From Hibiscus mutabilis (lineage: Eukaryota; Streptophyta; Magnoliopsida; Malvales; Malvaceae), in contig CM033744.1 in assembly GCA_019671005.1 (NCBI GenBank), forward strand, positions 14,562,128 to 14,626,127: a stretch of DNA of 64,000 nt, in the 5' to 3' direction. The notes below the pieces were generated by a model, which saw only the letters and a list, made by a program, of their open reading frames with translations, was not told the origin of the DNA and made no database searches. Below are positions 1-13,082 of this stretch, one piece after another. The number at the start of each line of letters is the position of its first letter. The stretch's first letter is position 1. Both the position numbers and the translations under genes were made by a program.

Positions 1-1595
1 TTTTCTAATCACATAAGTTAACAAACATATTTTTATCAATTTAGCTTGTCATTCTCATTACTGTGTCATAACATAGCCTTGAGAATCAAATTTCAACCTA
101 GGTGCACGAATCCCCAACCAACTGTAGCCCATATAAAATGGTACCACAGTACCGGTCAATCCCTCCTATTGTCACCAAGTGACCAACATACTTCCCTCCT
201 ACTGTCGCCTCATAAGGGCCATAGCCCAAGACCGTAGTCCACCCTAGACTTGAGCTTTATGGACTCTATGGCATGCCAATTATAACTACGACTGACTCGA
301 AACCAAGGCTTTATAATCATAAATTATCATATCCAAATCAGAATTGAGCATAGCTCCTTATTTAAATAATCAAGTAATCATATCTTATAACTCAGATATG
401 AATATAGCTCCACTTTCATATAATCACATGATACAAACTTATAACTTATAACTTCTTGTCATAATCTGAACTAAACATAATTTCACTTTATTATAGCCAA
501 TCGAATTGAGCTTATCATCCTTTCATATTAGACATATATTCAAGTCGTATGAATTTCTCAGTACATCTTTTATCTTACTCATTTAATAGTATAACATGGT
601 CCACTATTAAACATGTTCAAGAATGGATAGTTTTCTGTCTGGAAACATTATCGAATCAAACATAGCACATAGGGACATATATACTTCTCCATCATAGCAC
701 ATAGGAATATATATATATGTATATTTCTCAATCATAACACATAGAAATGAATATACTTCTCAATCATAACACATAGACACGTATATACTTCTCAATTGTG
801 ACACATAGAAACATAAATATACTTCTCAATCGTAGAACATAGAAACATATACACTTCTTGATCATAGCACATTGCTTACTCAAACATCATGTAATGCATA
901 ATACCTAACAATTATGTACTTACCTCCGTCCCAAGCTTAGAATCAAGCATAGTCTAGCATAATAATTTAGACAATATAATTTAAGCAAGTAAAAGATGCT
1001 CGAGAAGGTTTTAGGCCTATCCCGAGACTTTAAACTACACTCACGGATATTCCAAGCTAGTTTTGTTCCTGAATTACAATTCCGGTTTGCTTTTCTACGG
1101 CTTCAGCAACCTTAGATTTATCTTCCCCAAAACCTCTCGATCTAGACATAACAATACACATGATCAAAGTTCATTCATTTGCACAACCAACCGAAGCCGT
1201 CCAATTTACTAGTACATTAGAGTATACATCAAATTAATCCATTTTACATTTACACATATAAAACAATTTTGCATGAATGCCAAAACATTTCTTTACACAT
1301 AATCACACACAATACATACTCAAAACAGCTCACAAACATTCTTATGGTTGCATTGTTGCCTTATTTTCATATGTTTACAATTACATGCTCAAATCAGTCC
1401 ATATACTTCCTTATTTACTTAAACATTTCACAAGTACGTTCATTAAACAATTCCCCTTGTTTTAATAACTCAAAACAGTACATGATTTTATCAAGACAAC
1501 CCCTTACACATATATGCATACTTATTTACATGTATTCACATATATACATATATCAAAGCAGTTCTTAAATGTTCATATGTAAACATAACAGCCTT
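1..1595 (-). mobile_element. LTR A, left part (chromovirus-type LTR, minus strand)
   Basis: Non-coding AT-rich sequence that continues beyond the window's left edge and resumes at 22288 after the LTR B insertion. It ends at 23079 with GGGGTATTACA, so read on the minus strand the LTR would start TGTAATACCCC, a chromovirus-type start. Bases 70-280 closely match 46230-46440 in LTR D, which shows they belong to one family. The orientation comes from homology to the 31433 LTR, whose direction is fixed by its pol fragment and polypurine tract. The short ORFs here are not genes. Confidence 0.7.
657..875. repeat. Tandem repeat of about 38 bp in LTR A
   Basis: About six imperfect units, each carrying a 'cat...acacatag' core followed by 'atatacttctcaatc'. 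The units differ by small substitutions and indels. The repeat lies wholly inside the LTR and has no coding potential. Confidence 0.75.
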
Positions 1596-3008
1596 TGTAA
1601 CACCCTAAACTGGGCCTAGGAAGGTTACCATTATCTAAGCTATTGACTAATTGAGTCATGTGCTAATCAAATTGAAAGAATTAGGAGTATGTAACATGGA
1701 GCTATTAGTTAAATTGTTATAGAATTACCCTTATTAGAGTAATTAAGTCTAGGATCAAATTGAAGTAAAGGAAGAAAAGATAGCTAATGACTAAAGGACT
1801 AAAATGTTATAGCTAACAAGTTAGAGTGCCAAATTAAAAGGACCAAATTGAAACAAGAGTGAAGCAACAAAATTGCATGTGTAATTAGACCATTATTCTA
1901 TAATGGAATACATGTGGCAAGGATTATATACATGTGGTAATTAAGTAAGAATAACAGCCGGCCATGTTGGTGAATGAAAGAGAAAAACAAAATCATCTTC
2001 TTCCTTCCTTCATCCTCCATAACCGATTCTTGAGAGAATAATGAGAGAGAGTTGCTTGTTTGATCAAATTAGCTTAATTGAAGGAGTTAGTTTGAATAGC
2101 TTCTTGTTAGGAAGGTAAAATGCTTGATTCTTCACTTCAATTTCATGTTGAATCTTGAATTTGTGATGTCCTTGATGCCTAGTTTGAATAGGATAATTGT
2201 AATATGTGTACAAACAAGCTTGTTGTCCAGATTTGAATTCATGTATACATATATATATATGTGTTTGTATCTTGATTGTAGAATGTGTATGGTTGTTGGA
2301 AAATTTACTTGGAAGTTGCTGGAAAATTTAGGTACTAAATTGGTATGACTTGAATGTAATATTGCATGAAAACTGTTTTGATCACATTGGTAGTGAAGAT
2401 TGTGTAAACATGCTTGATTATATAAAATGCTCTGTTTTGATCACATTGGTAGGTGAATAAAACTGACCTAGACTTGTATGAGTAATTATATAAGTTGAAT
2501 TAACTTGTTAGAAGTACCATCCAAGAGATTAAAGAAGCTAGAAACTCAAACTAGTGTAATCTGCCCGGAATACTCTGTTCTGGGCATTAACTTTGAAAAA
2601 TTACCATAAATTGTACAAAGAGAATATAAGGCTGGAAATTTTATGGATAATGTCTTAACATGTCTAAATCCATTAGGAGCAAATAGAATTGAATTCTGGA
2701 TTTTAGAATGAAATGTAGAGAAGAAACACTAAGGACAGTGCAAACTGTCTAGCGTTGTAAATTTCCCTGTCTCTAAACTAAAAAACTGTATTAATTGGAA
2801 AAGAATTAAAATGCAAGGCCTATATGGTTAGAAACATAATTAAGTTAGCTTTCCAACGGTGTAAACCAATTGAAATTCCAACGTACGAAATAAAAGATAT
2901 GAATGTTTAAGCAAGTAATGCACATGCTACCAGGCAGTAGCAGCAACAGCCTTGATGTTTTGAAATGAATGAATTATGTGTATTGCTGCCATGTTTTGAA
3001 GAAATGAA
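1596..3008 (+). mobile_element. LTR B, left part (solo LTR, plus strand)
   Basis: Starts TGTAACACCCTAAACTGGGC and is interrupted at 3008 by LTR C. The remainder is at 20830-22287 and ends GGGTGTTACA. The flanks gcctt (1591-1595) and gccct (22288-22292) are a probable 5-bp target duplication with one mismatch. It aligns along much of its length with LTR E (42168 onward), including a GGCCGGCCATGTTGG block near 1960 and a purine-rich GAGAGAG stretch near 2045. No primer site, polypurine tract or pol is attached, so I call it a solo LTR. Confidence 0.75.
3004..3008. repeat. Target-site duplication ATGAA of LTR C, left copy
   Basis: ATGAA directly precedes the TGTAACACCCC end at 3009. The same five bases follow the GGGTGTTACA end at 20830-20834. 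A perfect 5-bp duplication shows that 3009-20829 went in as one unit. Confidence 0.85.
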
Positions 3009-5475
3009 TGTAACACCCCTCGCCCGAGTTAGGAGTGAGAAGCGTTACGATGAGAAAACAGGATGAGACAATCGTGAAATTCAGGGCCAAATAAAATTTT
3101 TCAATTTAACTTAGCTTAATATATTACCTATAGGCAATTTAGTTCATTCAACCACTAGAATCAAACTCACTCATTTACTTAAGGAATAAGCCACTATTCG
3201 AGCACTACCCATTAATTAATTCATCCATTTAGCTAGTTTCATTCTTTACCTATTAACATTCTATTTCATTCGCTATCTAGAATCAATTTCTCAATATAAT
3301 CTTACCTATATGAGCAACAGTCTTACCAATTAGATTCATTCGAATTACTCTTATACAACTATCATTCAACATCATTCGGTTAGGCCCAATACAATAAATC
3401 TTGTTATCTATTAAACTTAGCTATTAGCATGAACATCTTATGCGTTTGAATTCTTAACATCAATTAAGTTCATATTCACTACTATTCTCTACCCATTATG
3501 CGCAGCTTTTAGACCTTTAAGTTCATTGAATTCATATGTCCTATTCATTTAACAATATCTAGACTTATAAAGTATGTAAGTGATTTTGGTAAGCAGCCGT
3601 GTAACTCATAATTCATTCGATTAGGGTCTTACCTAAAGTAGCTTGATACATCATCAATCTAGCAAGTTCAATTTCTTAATTTCAAAACCATACTCAATCA
3701 TAACAAGCTCATATGCAAAGTCTAATTCATTCATTCATTAGCCATAACCAAAGAGTTCACAAAAGGCTACTATTTACATATATTTAATTACAAATCAAAA
3801 GTACCATTTAATTACAAGACTTTAACAAGTTCAACATACACACTTTATACATATAAGCCAAATGCATGGTCTATCAATGCTAGCCACAATCTAAGGCCAC
3901 CATCTAGGTGTACATCGAAGTAAAATACATAGTCAAACTTCAAGCTTTGCATGCCTTACTTCGAACCCAAGAAAGCTGACTTCAATATCAAGGTACTGGT
4001 TGGGATGGCTTTTACCTAAGGTTTGGGAAAAATGCAAACAAGAGTGATAAGTAAAAGATTGTACTTAGTGAGGTAGCACCTAAAGTCTAGCAAGATTTTC
4101 AATTTATCAATTTGTCAAGTTATGTGTCCTTTATTTCAAGAAACACCTATCTAGGCTTTAGACAATCTTAAAAGATTTAGCTAGTTTTATCCAAGCATAA
4201 TTAAGCATTCATGTTATTCGATCAAGCAACGCAATTCATAGATTACCACCATGAATCAATCAAGAAACAACTCATACAAGAACAAGGCTAATCAAGCATG
4301 CGTATAATCATTTCCATTCAAACAAGAGGAATAATCATTTTCATGTATCTTATTTCTCAAGGGATAAACAATCCAAGCATTCATTTTCATCATTTAATTC
4401 CATTGATTAGCCATTTCATTAACAAGATCAAGAGTACACTTTAATTCATGTATAACAGGGCAGTAACCACTGTCCCAAAACTATTTTCAAAACAGTTCAC
4501 AAACTGTCTAGGACACCAATACTACTGCTGCCAGCAAGCATAAGCACTGGTCACTTAAATACTTATAACTTTCATTCAGTACGTCGGAATTTCAAACCAT
4601 TTATGTCATTATAAAGCTTATTTAACCCTCTTTACAAACGTTTATACCTTTCATTTTAATGCTTTTCCAATTAATACAGTTTTTAGTTCAAAGATAGGGC
4701 AATTACATTTCTGGACAGTTTGCACTGTCCAGAGGTTTTCATTTCCAGATTCCAGCTCACAAATCAGAATTCAATTTTGTTTTCTCCTAATGAAAATAGA
4801 CATTTTAAGTTTCATTCCATATAAATTTCAACCCTTAATTCGACCTACATAATTCATGGTGATTTTTCAAAATTGCTGCCCAGAACAGAATTTCCTGGGC
4901 AGATTACACTAGGTTGCATTTTAAGCTTATTAATTCATTAGGACATGACTCTAACATAGTATTTAGCTTATAACCCTTTCTTACAAGTTTAAGTTAGTCT
5001 AAATTTGTATCTAACATGTCATTCGAGTACGAAGCCTTTTATTACATTTTATCAATTAAGTATAAACTAGCTCAAGTTATTAAGTTCATTATCATATTCT
5101 TGTAAGCTCATCATTTTTTAGCTTATTTCAAAAGGTTATTCTCATTTTAAATACCACTTAACCATGTTATCCATAAGCTACTATAGGCAACCCCAATTTC
5201 ACCTATTCATTCGAATACCATCATCATATAAAGACTCTATCCATTTCCAGTTCAAACATGTTCTTAATTCTACCTTAATTAGTTTGATTCCAATTAGACT
5301 AGACACTTAAATCTTTTTCGGTTGAATTAGACCAACATTTGAGACCATAGAGTCCTTTGAACAACTTACTTACCAAGTAAGAAACCTTATAAACAATCAC
5401 GTTGCATACATACAAGGCAAGACTTTGTCTTGTTTAAATTCTAATCTTGATTACCTATGATGTCCATTCAAACAT
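3009..5475 (-). mobile_element. LTR C, left part (minus strand)
   Basis: The plus strand shows TGTAACACCCC at this edge, but homology puts the LTR on the minus strand. For example, 4440-4910 is the reverse complement of 43200-43620 in LTR E. It is interrupted at 5475 by the Tat-type element and resumes at 17463. With the Tat element removed, the LTR is about 5.8 kb. That is much longer than LTR E, because segments like 4440-5000 recur near 19290-19560. No gene is visible. Confidence 0.7.
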
Positions 5476-7724
5476 TGTAATCACTCATTTTTATCCGATG
5501 TATAAGTATTGTGTTAGTTTAATAATTAATGTATGTATGCATATTATATGTGATTATTGTGTGTGTAAAATATGTGTGATACGTGTAAGTGCATGCATAT
5601 TATACATATTATGTATGTGTTAATATTTATTATAGTATATTTGTGTCATACGTGTTTATATTTTATGTATACATTGTTTGTATGTGTACATTACGTGTAT
5701 GATTATATGCATGTATGATAGTATATTACATTAATTATGTTTGCATGTCTATTCGTATATTACACGTACGTGAGTGTGCATGTGTACATATGTATGTACT
5801 ATCGTATTATTATTATTATTAATATTATTGGACTAATGTAAAATAAAATCGAAAACACAAAACCCAAATATTTTATAACAGTCCAGTCCAATATGTATTA
5901 CAGACCCAAAATATGTTACAAGGCCTGATATGCCCAATCCAAAAACCCTAGAAACATATCTAACACCCTTTTATCTGTTGCAGCCGTCATCATCCAAGCT
6001 GTTGAATTAGAAATTATCCAACGGCCCAGATCAGAAGGAGCCAATACGACTGGCGCGCGTGTGATGTACCTGAAGGGACTATGCACTTCTCACTCGCGCG
6101 AGACTGGTCGCCTTCCATGAGCCACATGTCATGATCTGATGCAGTCTTCTCAGCTTCAAGATTGAATCCTGGGCGTTCAAACTTCGATGAATCCTGACTG
6201 TTGGATCGGATCTGATCCAATGGCCAAGATTCCTTCTGGCTGAACGGATATCTCCCCCACACTGCCACCATACGCCACCATGCTCCCTCTGCCGCCGTAC
6301 CACCAGCTCAACCACTGTGCAGATTTGTCAGAGAAACAAAAATAGATTATTAGTACTGAATAAGATAAGAAAGACATGTAATCCATGCTTGTTTCTACCA
6401 AAAAATCCAGAGAAAATGTATGTGTATTAAAACAAAAGCAAAAGTCTGTAAGTCACAAGTTATCAGTTTGAAAAAAAGACAACAAGCTTTCCAGTGGTAT
6501 TCCCCTCTGCCTTTTTTCTCTCTCGCATGTTATCCCCGAAAAATAATAGTTGATAAATAGAATATCCAAAGAGCTTAGAGTTTACCCAACCACCGTGAAT
6601 CTTCTTTGGCCAGCGACAAGCCCTTATGGGGTGAGTTGGTTGACAAGAGAATATCTCTGGTCGATTTTTTTTAAAAAAACAAATATCTCTGTGTTCTTTA
6701 TTTTTCATTTCAGTCCTCTTTTCATATCTAAACATTCATGTTTTTAACCTGTTGATGTGGCCTTTTTGTGTGTTTTTTGTTTTTTTTTATGTTTCATATT
6801 CTCAGTTTTTATATATTTGTTTAGTGTATGACGTTATGTGTTTTTATATTTTTGTTCGAATGTTCGTATCACACATGTTCGATTCATTTTTTAGTTGACT
6901 CATATATAGCAAGTTTTCGTTTTTAGCATGTATTGTATGTTCTCTTTGCTTCTAGGTCATACGTTAGTGTGTTTTCTTTTGTCATGTATATTACCATGTT
7001 TTATTTTATGTATGTGAATTATGTCACGTGTTAAGCATTAAATACATGTTCTCTTTTTGCTTTGATTTGTTAGTTTAATACCATGTTACGTGTATATCAT
7101 GCATATGTTGCATCTTTATATGTATATATTTGATTTTGTGATATGTTTTGTTAATCATGCCAATGCATTTTGCTATCTTTGTTTAATTTTGTGATATCTG
7201 TGTTTTCATTATTTATTTTTTCTTTCACCATGCCAATGTAAATTGTATGTTTTATATTTTGCTCACTAAGATTGCATATCGAGATATATAAATTGTCAAT
7301 GCGGTGCCCTTTTATCCGAGCATAAACGAGGCTAGTATCAGGTGTAGTGATGGTGGTTGGGCGTTTACTCTCGGATAACGGGGCTTTTAAAATTTACTCG
7401 CACTTATAACCTAATTTTAAATTAATCGTCATTTTAATCCGGAAAGTTTAATATTAATAAAGCGGTAATTACTAAAGTACCAATTTTGGGCGGTGTGGGG
7501 GTGCTAATCCTTCCCCATCCGTAACCGACTCCTAACCCAACAGTTTTCAAATCTTTGGTTTTATGGTGTCCGGCCTACCTAAGTGGCCGGTGGCGACTCC
7601 ATTTTCTTAAATAAAATACGGCTTTTCTAAAAATCGCACGGAAGACATTATTTTCAAAACACGACAGAACAAAATAGAAAACTCGTTTTTTAGCAAACCT
7701 AATAAAATAGGGGTCATCGCTACA
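5476..7724 (+). repeat. 5' LTR of the Tat-type element
   Basis: Begins TGTAATCACTC and ends CATCGCTACA, and is collinear with the 3' LTR at 14535-17462. The first 180 bases of the two LTRs differ at about seven places by eye. It is 2249 bp against 2928 bp for the 3' LTR: about 640 bp found at 15710-16350 is missing near 6680, and about 75 bp found near 16800-16875 is missing near 7130. A TG/AT-rich stretch (5520-5820) contains many TGTATG and ATGTGT words. ORFs on the minus strand at 6014-6401 are shadows and recur in the other LTR. Confidence 0.88.
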
Positions 7725-7726
7725 GA

Positions 7727-7746
7727 TGGCGACTCCGCTGGGGACC
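7727..7746 (+). promoter_or_regulatory. Primer binding site of the Tat-type element
   Basis: TGGCGACTCCGCTGGGGACC begins two bases after the LTR end, as expected for a site complementary to a tRNA 3' end (CCA gives TGG). This form is typical of Tat/Ogre elements and is usually assigned to tRNA-Arg. I give that assignment from memory. Confidence 0.75.
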
Positions 7747-8639
7747 AATTTTTATTTTTTTCAAGAACAAAATGAAAGTCAAGCTTTTTAAATAACTACC
7801 GCTTTATTAATATTAGAAGTTTCAGATTAAAGTGACGATTAAATTAAAATTCGGTTATAATTGCGCGTTTATTTTGTCGCATATAAACCCGTTTTTTTAA
7901 GTGGGGGGAAACGCTAATGCTTTCGTGGAGATATCATTATCCCGTTTAGGCCTAGCAAGTACCTTCAGGGCTCGAGTACCTTGTGCTTTCGTAAGGATGT
8001 CATTCCTTCGTGTAGGCATAAGCGAATGGGTCCCCCTGAATTGAACCTGGTTGAAAGGAGCCTATAATGGGTGATGATCGGGGGCCTTGCTACTCTTAGT
8101 AGAGGGCAACAAGGACAGTTCGGGTGCCTCTTAGCACCAACACTGAATGTAGAGAACATATAGAAACCCACCCCTTTAGAGCCATGCAGATAACCTTAGG
8201 TGCTTTAGACAGGATATAAATAGGGTTCTCTTGTTTGTTTACCTTATTTAATTTGCCCTTTATTTATGTATTTATTTATTTTATCCAATACTGACTCGTT
8301 TTGTTTTTCTTTTTTGCATATATCACTGCATTTGCATTACATAAAGGTACTGGATCAAGTGGTTGACCCGATCAGAAAGTCTTTCATCATGGAAAAAAGG
8401 TATCTTAGGAAAAGCTTAACTTGTCAGTCAGGCATTGATCAGAGGTCAATCAGAAGGCCCAAGGGGATAGTTTTCCAAGTGAGCGTATATTGTCAGGATA
8501 CACCTACGTGAGCCTCTAACAGAATGATCTATGGGAGATTAAAAGGATTTGGGGAGGATGGGATCGAAGATTACAATACTTATTCTTCGATGGTTACGGC
8601 GACATAGTACATTTGGTGTATGTTCGAGTCAACCAACCT
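7747..8639 (+). other. Untranslated leader of the Tat-type element
   Basis: Non-coding sequence between the primer site and the first degraded ORF. A TATAAATAGG word lies at 8214-8223, downstream of the primer site, which is an unusual place for a TATA box. The leader ends in a pyrimidine-rich run followed by GCATTTGCATTACAT (8328-8342). Closely related words recur before gag at 9461-9518. Confidence 0.6.
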
Positions 8640-9303
8640 TTATTTCGAGCAATAGAGAAAGAGTTAGAGAGCTGCAAGTTGACCATCAAGAGTGAAAGAT
8701 GATCTTTCAGGGGTGCCATTAACCAAGAGAAGGAAAGAGCCAGGCAAGAGATCGACAAAGGCAAGCAAGCAATCATCTACAAAAGAGAAAACACTGATGT
8801 TTGGAAGAGGAAATCCATGGGGAGTAGGAATAGACTACTCGAGACACAAAACTTATATAATGACACTGTTCAAAGACTGACTCAGAGTCAAGATAAGAAT
8901 GCCGAGTTAGAAGGGAGACTGGCAGAGGTGAGAGCAGTCCTTTTAGGCCTACCGACGTAAGAATGGTTTCATCGAACTACAAGGAAGAGAACGCGGGAAT
9001 GGCATGTTATGAGCTCGCATTGAGTCACTCAAGGTAACTGTTCAAGATTACAGGGGGAGGGTTAGAGTATTCGAAGAAGTTGCAGCCGGTGGAGACAACT
9101 ATTGGGGAAGAAGACTTCGTGTTACTGCCCAAATGGTTCAAGACCGAGACCAGTATTACGCGACCCTGATGGTGGACATACAACGAGTTACGAGACATGT
9201 GAATGACTTAGCTACCGAAGCTGAAACCCTCCAACCCTTCATCACTTCAGGCATGGAAGAAGCACCCAGGTTCATTAAGGTGCTCAGGGCTATTGAAAGT
9301 TAG
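8640..9303 (+). pseudogene. Degraded coiled-coil ORF upstream of gag
   Basis: No long open frame survives, but pieces read as charged, heptad-like protein. An example is the frame around 8840-8960, with runs such as LYNDTVQRLTQSQDKN and AELEGRLAEVRAVLLGLP. Tat-type elements often carry an extra ORF before gag that encodes a coiled-coil protein of unknown role, and position and composition fit that. Stops and frame changes show it is dead. Exact start and end are uncertain. Confidence 0.5.
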
Positions 9304-9608
9304 GGGATAGAGCTAGGGCTTATCTGTAGGAGTCTATGTTGTAATTAGGACTCTTTTTGTAATAAGGACCCATTTTGTAATATAAACCGTTTTGTAATCT
9401 GGATCCTTTAGTTCCCATGAAAGTAGTTCAAAAGGGTGATTACCAGCGGAACTAGTACCTTTATTTGCATACATTCTTGCATTACATCATGTCATTTGCA
9501 TTTTACATTACATGCATTAAAAGATAGTGTACATATTGTGGCAGTGGAATTAAAAGATAAGCTGCAACTATTCTGCATCCATACTTTACTCGGTTCCAAA
9601 GCAAGCTG

Positions 9609-10990
9609 ATGGAAGATAGAGTAGTCAGTCTAGAAAAAGGGCAGAAAGATTTGGAAGTGCGTTTTAATAAAGCCAAGAAGAGTCTCAGTGATCAGATTGC
9701 TCAATCGCAAGCTACAATAGTGTCCGACATAATTGCCTTGCTAGCAAAAAGCCTGGGGAAAGAAAAGGTTGAAGAAGAAGTCACCCAGGAGCCAGATGGT
9801 ATCTCATCTCACAGCAAGGTTCAACTGGTGACGCTAAATCCGGCCAGAAGAATATACTTTGACCCTGTTGGGATATCTGCTAGTCTCCAAGCAGAGGCAT
9901 CTGAAAACCAACCCATGAATACCGAGGCATTCTATGAAGAAGAGGTGCCGGATCTGGACTTGGTCAAGAAAATTAGAAATGAAGTGGAAAAGAAATGGGA
10001 AAAAAGATTTTGTCTAATGGAGGAAAAAGTCAAAGCCATACAGACTGTAGAGGAACCAAGGAATGATGCCAGCGATCTGAGCCTAGTATCCGACCTTGTT
10101 TTACCACCAAAGTTTAAAACCCCTGATTTCGATAAGTATGATGGAACTTCGTGTCTTTCCGCGCATATTACCATGTATTGCCGGAAGATGACTGCCTTTG
10201 CAAAAGATGAAAAGCTCTTAATCCATTGCTTCCAAGATAGTCTGACTGGGGCAGCCATCCGATGGTACAATAAATTAAGCCGGGTAGATATCAAGTCCTG
10301 GAAGGATCTTTCAAAAGCCTTCACTGAACAGTACAAGCATATAACAGATATGGCCCCAAATCGATTCGTGCTACAAGGTTTAAGGTAGAAGCCTGATGAG
10401 AGTTTCCGTCAGTATGCTCAATGATGGCGAGACGTGGCATCTCAGGTTCGACCACCGATTCTGGAAAGTGAAATTACTCCCATGATTGTGGATACTCTGA
10501 AGGGAGTGTTGTACGATCATCTAGTAAGCCACCATGCCCCAACTTTACAGACTTAGTCATGGTTGGAGAGCGCATTGAAGATGCAGTTAAGAATGGAAAG
10601 ATAATAGATATCTACAGCACAGTTTCTCAAAAGGAAGAAGAAAGCATAGTTCCTCGAAAGGAAGAAGATTCTCATGTTCATATGGTGAGTGCTTGTCCAA
10701 TCAGTCAGCCCTAGGGTCGTCCTTGTAATCAGTCTTCACTATACGTGAAACCTGCAAAGGTACTTCATCTTGTTCCTATGACGTACATTGAGTTGCTTCC
10801 GATGCTTATAAAAAAGAAGCTGCTAACCCTTGTCCAGTACAAGCCAAAAGATCCTCCATATCCGGTGGGGTACGATGTCAATGCTGTATGTGATTACCAT
10901 TTGGGGAGTACGGGCCACACAACAAAAAATTGTGGAGCTCTGAAAAATAAGGTCCAAAGTCTTATCGAAGCTAGTCATCTGAAGTTTTAA
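9609..10990 (+). pseudogene. gag of the Tat-type element, broken
   Basis: The first open part (9609-10388, 259 residues from an ATG) has an N-terminal coiled-coil-like section and then the retrotransposon gag capsid region (about residues 160-259). It includes LPPKFKTPDFDKYDG, then AHITMYCRKM, LLIHCFQDSLTGAA and WYNKLS, all typical of plant Tat gag. In-frame stops follow at 10386 (TAG) and 10422 (TGA), although gag-like sequence continues. A later frame (10745-10990) carries PMTYIELLP and a zinc-knuckle-like stretch with Cys at 10889 (CDYHLGSTGHTTKNC). Gag would form the particle and bind RNA. This copy cannot make full-length protein. Confidence 0.85.
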
Positions 10991-12896
10991 GGACAGTGAC
11001 AAATATGAATTTTGGGGAGGTGTTGACTTCCCAGTTAGGTGCTTAACTGCATTTCATGTTTTCTCTCTTTTTTTTCAAAAAGTAATGCGAAATCAGCTTT
11101 ACTATTTTAGGCCCGAAAAGTAGTAAAGACATTTTGTAGGGGCGAATATCTGGTGAAATGATATTTCTATTCACATATCATTTTTGTGCACATCTAGCAA
11201 ATAATTTTCATTCTTTGATTCATTTCTCATTGATAAGGGTTAGTTTTTGTTTTCATGTGCATACTCATATTTTTACACAGAAAATACATGTATCCGGCTA
11301 TTGTGTCCTTGTATATCAATCGCATGAGGGACATTATTTTAACTTAGGTGATTGGTTTTGAGCAACCTGCATATACTGGAAATCAAAGGTTGCGGAGAAG
11401 ACGAATTTGTACTTACCTTCCAAGTTATTTTTTGGTTAATTGTTGATGACCTCACTTAAGCATAATTTACTGTACGTGGAATAAAAAAACAATAAGCATC
11501 TCCCACGTTTAAAATGAGTGAAAGAATAAATCCTAAGAAAAAGCACTCTAATGTTCGAAGCCTGGTAATAGGCATATTCAAAACCAGGTAATAGGTTTGT
11601 TCGGATAAGAGTGTGGCAGCTTTGGGGCACTCCTCTGAAGCGATGATGGCAATGCACCATCTAACAAAGAAAAAGAAGAGCAAAAAAATAAAAAGAAAAG
11701 AAAATAAGAAGAAAATAGATAGAAGAAAATCACTTCATGAGTGATGGTAATATTTTCGTCTCATGACAATGCTGAGTAACTCAGGGTATTGTTGTTTGCT
11801 CCATCATTATTCTCGAGCCAAAAGAATGTGATGAGTTGAATTCCCCAAGCAAAAAGAAAATAAGCCAAAAAATGATGATGATCTGATAGGGTCCAACCTA
11901 GTCAAAAAGAGAAAAGAGAGAGAGAGAGACCAAAATAACTCGGAATGTATTTTACATTTTCAGATAACAATTCAGCTTTTGAGGTCCCCTATATGCAGGA
12001 CACGCTTGGGGGCAATCGCCGGTAAGTTGTCTCAATGTCTTATTTGCACTTGATACTCAAGGTATACGATTTGACATATCATTACGACTGTCGAGATTTT
12101 CTGGTCAAGCATTTGCCAAAAAAAGGTGTTTGTATTGTTCCAAAATTTTGCCGTTCATTTCAAAATTCAAAGAATACACGGGAAATTGGCCTCTTTACTT
12201 TTTTTAAAAAAAGATTTAAAGCCTAGAGACATAGATTCGGTTACCCATTAGAGTACTTCATTTAAGTTCAAAGACAAAGATTGAACTCAGAGATGGGTTT
12301 GGGGGAGTTGGGGCATTTTAGCTCACCCCGATGTTGAGACAGAGAGAGACTCTGCATGATGGGTCAAAGACAAGAAAGAGTTCGAATCCAAGATTAGTGG
12401 GGCACCATTGTCCGTGAAACAATAGAGATAGTTGTAAGAATCCAAGGCAAAATAGACCCGAGATGTCGGATGGTTCGAAAAATTTGGATTAATGAAGAAG
12501 ACAAAAGACTTTCTTGAGTAAAGAGATGATGTTGACCGAGGTCGCTTGACCTGAAAGGGTGAACAAGGAATGAGCAACAATGTTTTGGGGGCGAAAGCTG
12601 CTGGAGCATCAAAATGATTAATGATTGTAGTCACATGACGAAGCCTGCCTAACTGGCAAGTGGTGACTTGAGTATTAAGATATCCGAGAAGATTCTGACA
12701 AGGATTCGTACATCATTGCATTATTATAAGTCTACATGAATAGGTTGCACCTTTGCATCCCCAACAATCATGACAATAGCATTTTACATGAACATATGCA
12801 TCTTTACATCATAAGGTATGCTCATGCATCATCCTTAGTATTCATACAGGAAGACATATGCATCTTTACGCGCTTGAGTGTTGTTTTCCCAAAAAG
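10991..12896 (+). other. Non-coding stretch where pol would be expected
   Basis: Nearly 2 kb without recognisable protease, RT, RNase H or integrase motifs in any frame supplied. Open frames here are short (up to about 100 residues) and of biased composition. I take this as a diverged 3' region left after loss of pol, or as the normal 3' UTR of a gag-only family. I see nothing else I can name. Confidence 0.5.
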
Positions 12897-13017
12897 AACA
12901 AAACAAAACAAAACAAAACAAAAACAAAATAGAAAAGAGAGAAACAGAAAAAAAAAGAGAAAATAAAAGAAAGAAGAAAGAGAAAGAAGAAAAAGGAAAA
13001 AAAAAAGAAAGGAGATC
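12897..13017 (+). repeat. Purine-rich low-complexity tract 1
   Basis: Starts as AAAAC repeats, then becomes an almost pure A/G stretch. ORFs across it (Lys/Arg/Glu or Phe/Ser/Leu rich) are composition artefacts. It is the first part of a module repeated at 13706. Confidence 0.85.
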
Positions 13018-13082
13018 GGTTGACCAAAGAAAATGTCAACATTTTTAAGCTGCCACTCTGCCGAATTTCTAGACGGATAAAA

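Noticed and set aside
6014..6401. Minus-strand ORFs of 74-85 residues, repeated at 14892-15488
   Set aside because: They are present in both LTRs of one element in broken and differing forms, have no conserved domain, and are antisense to transcription.
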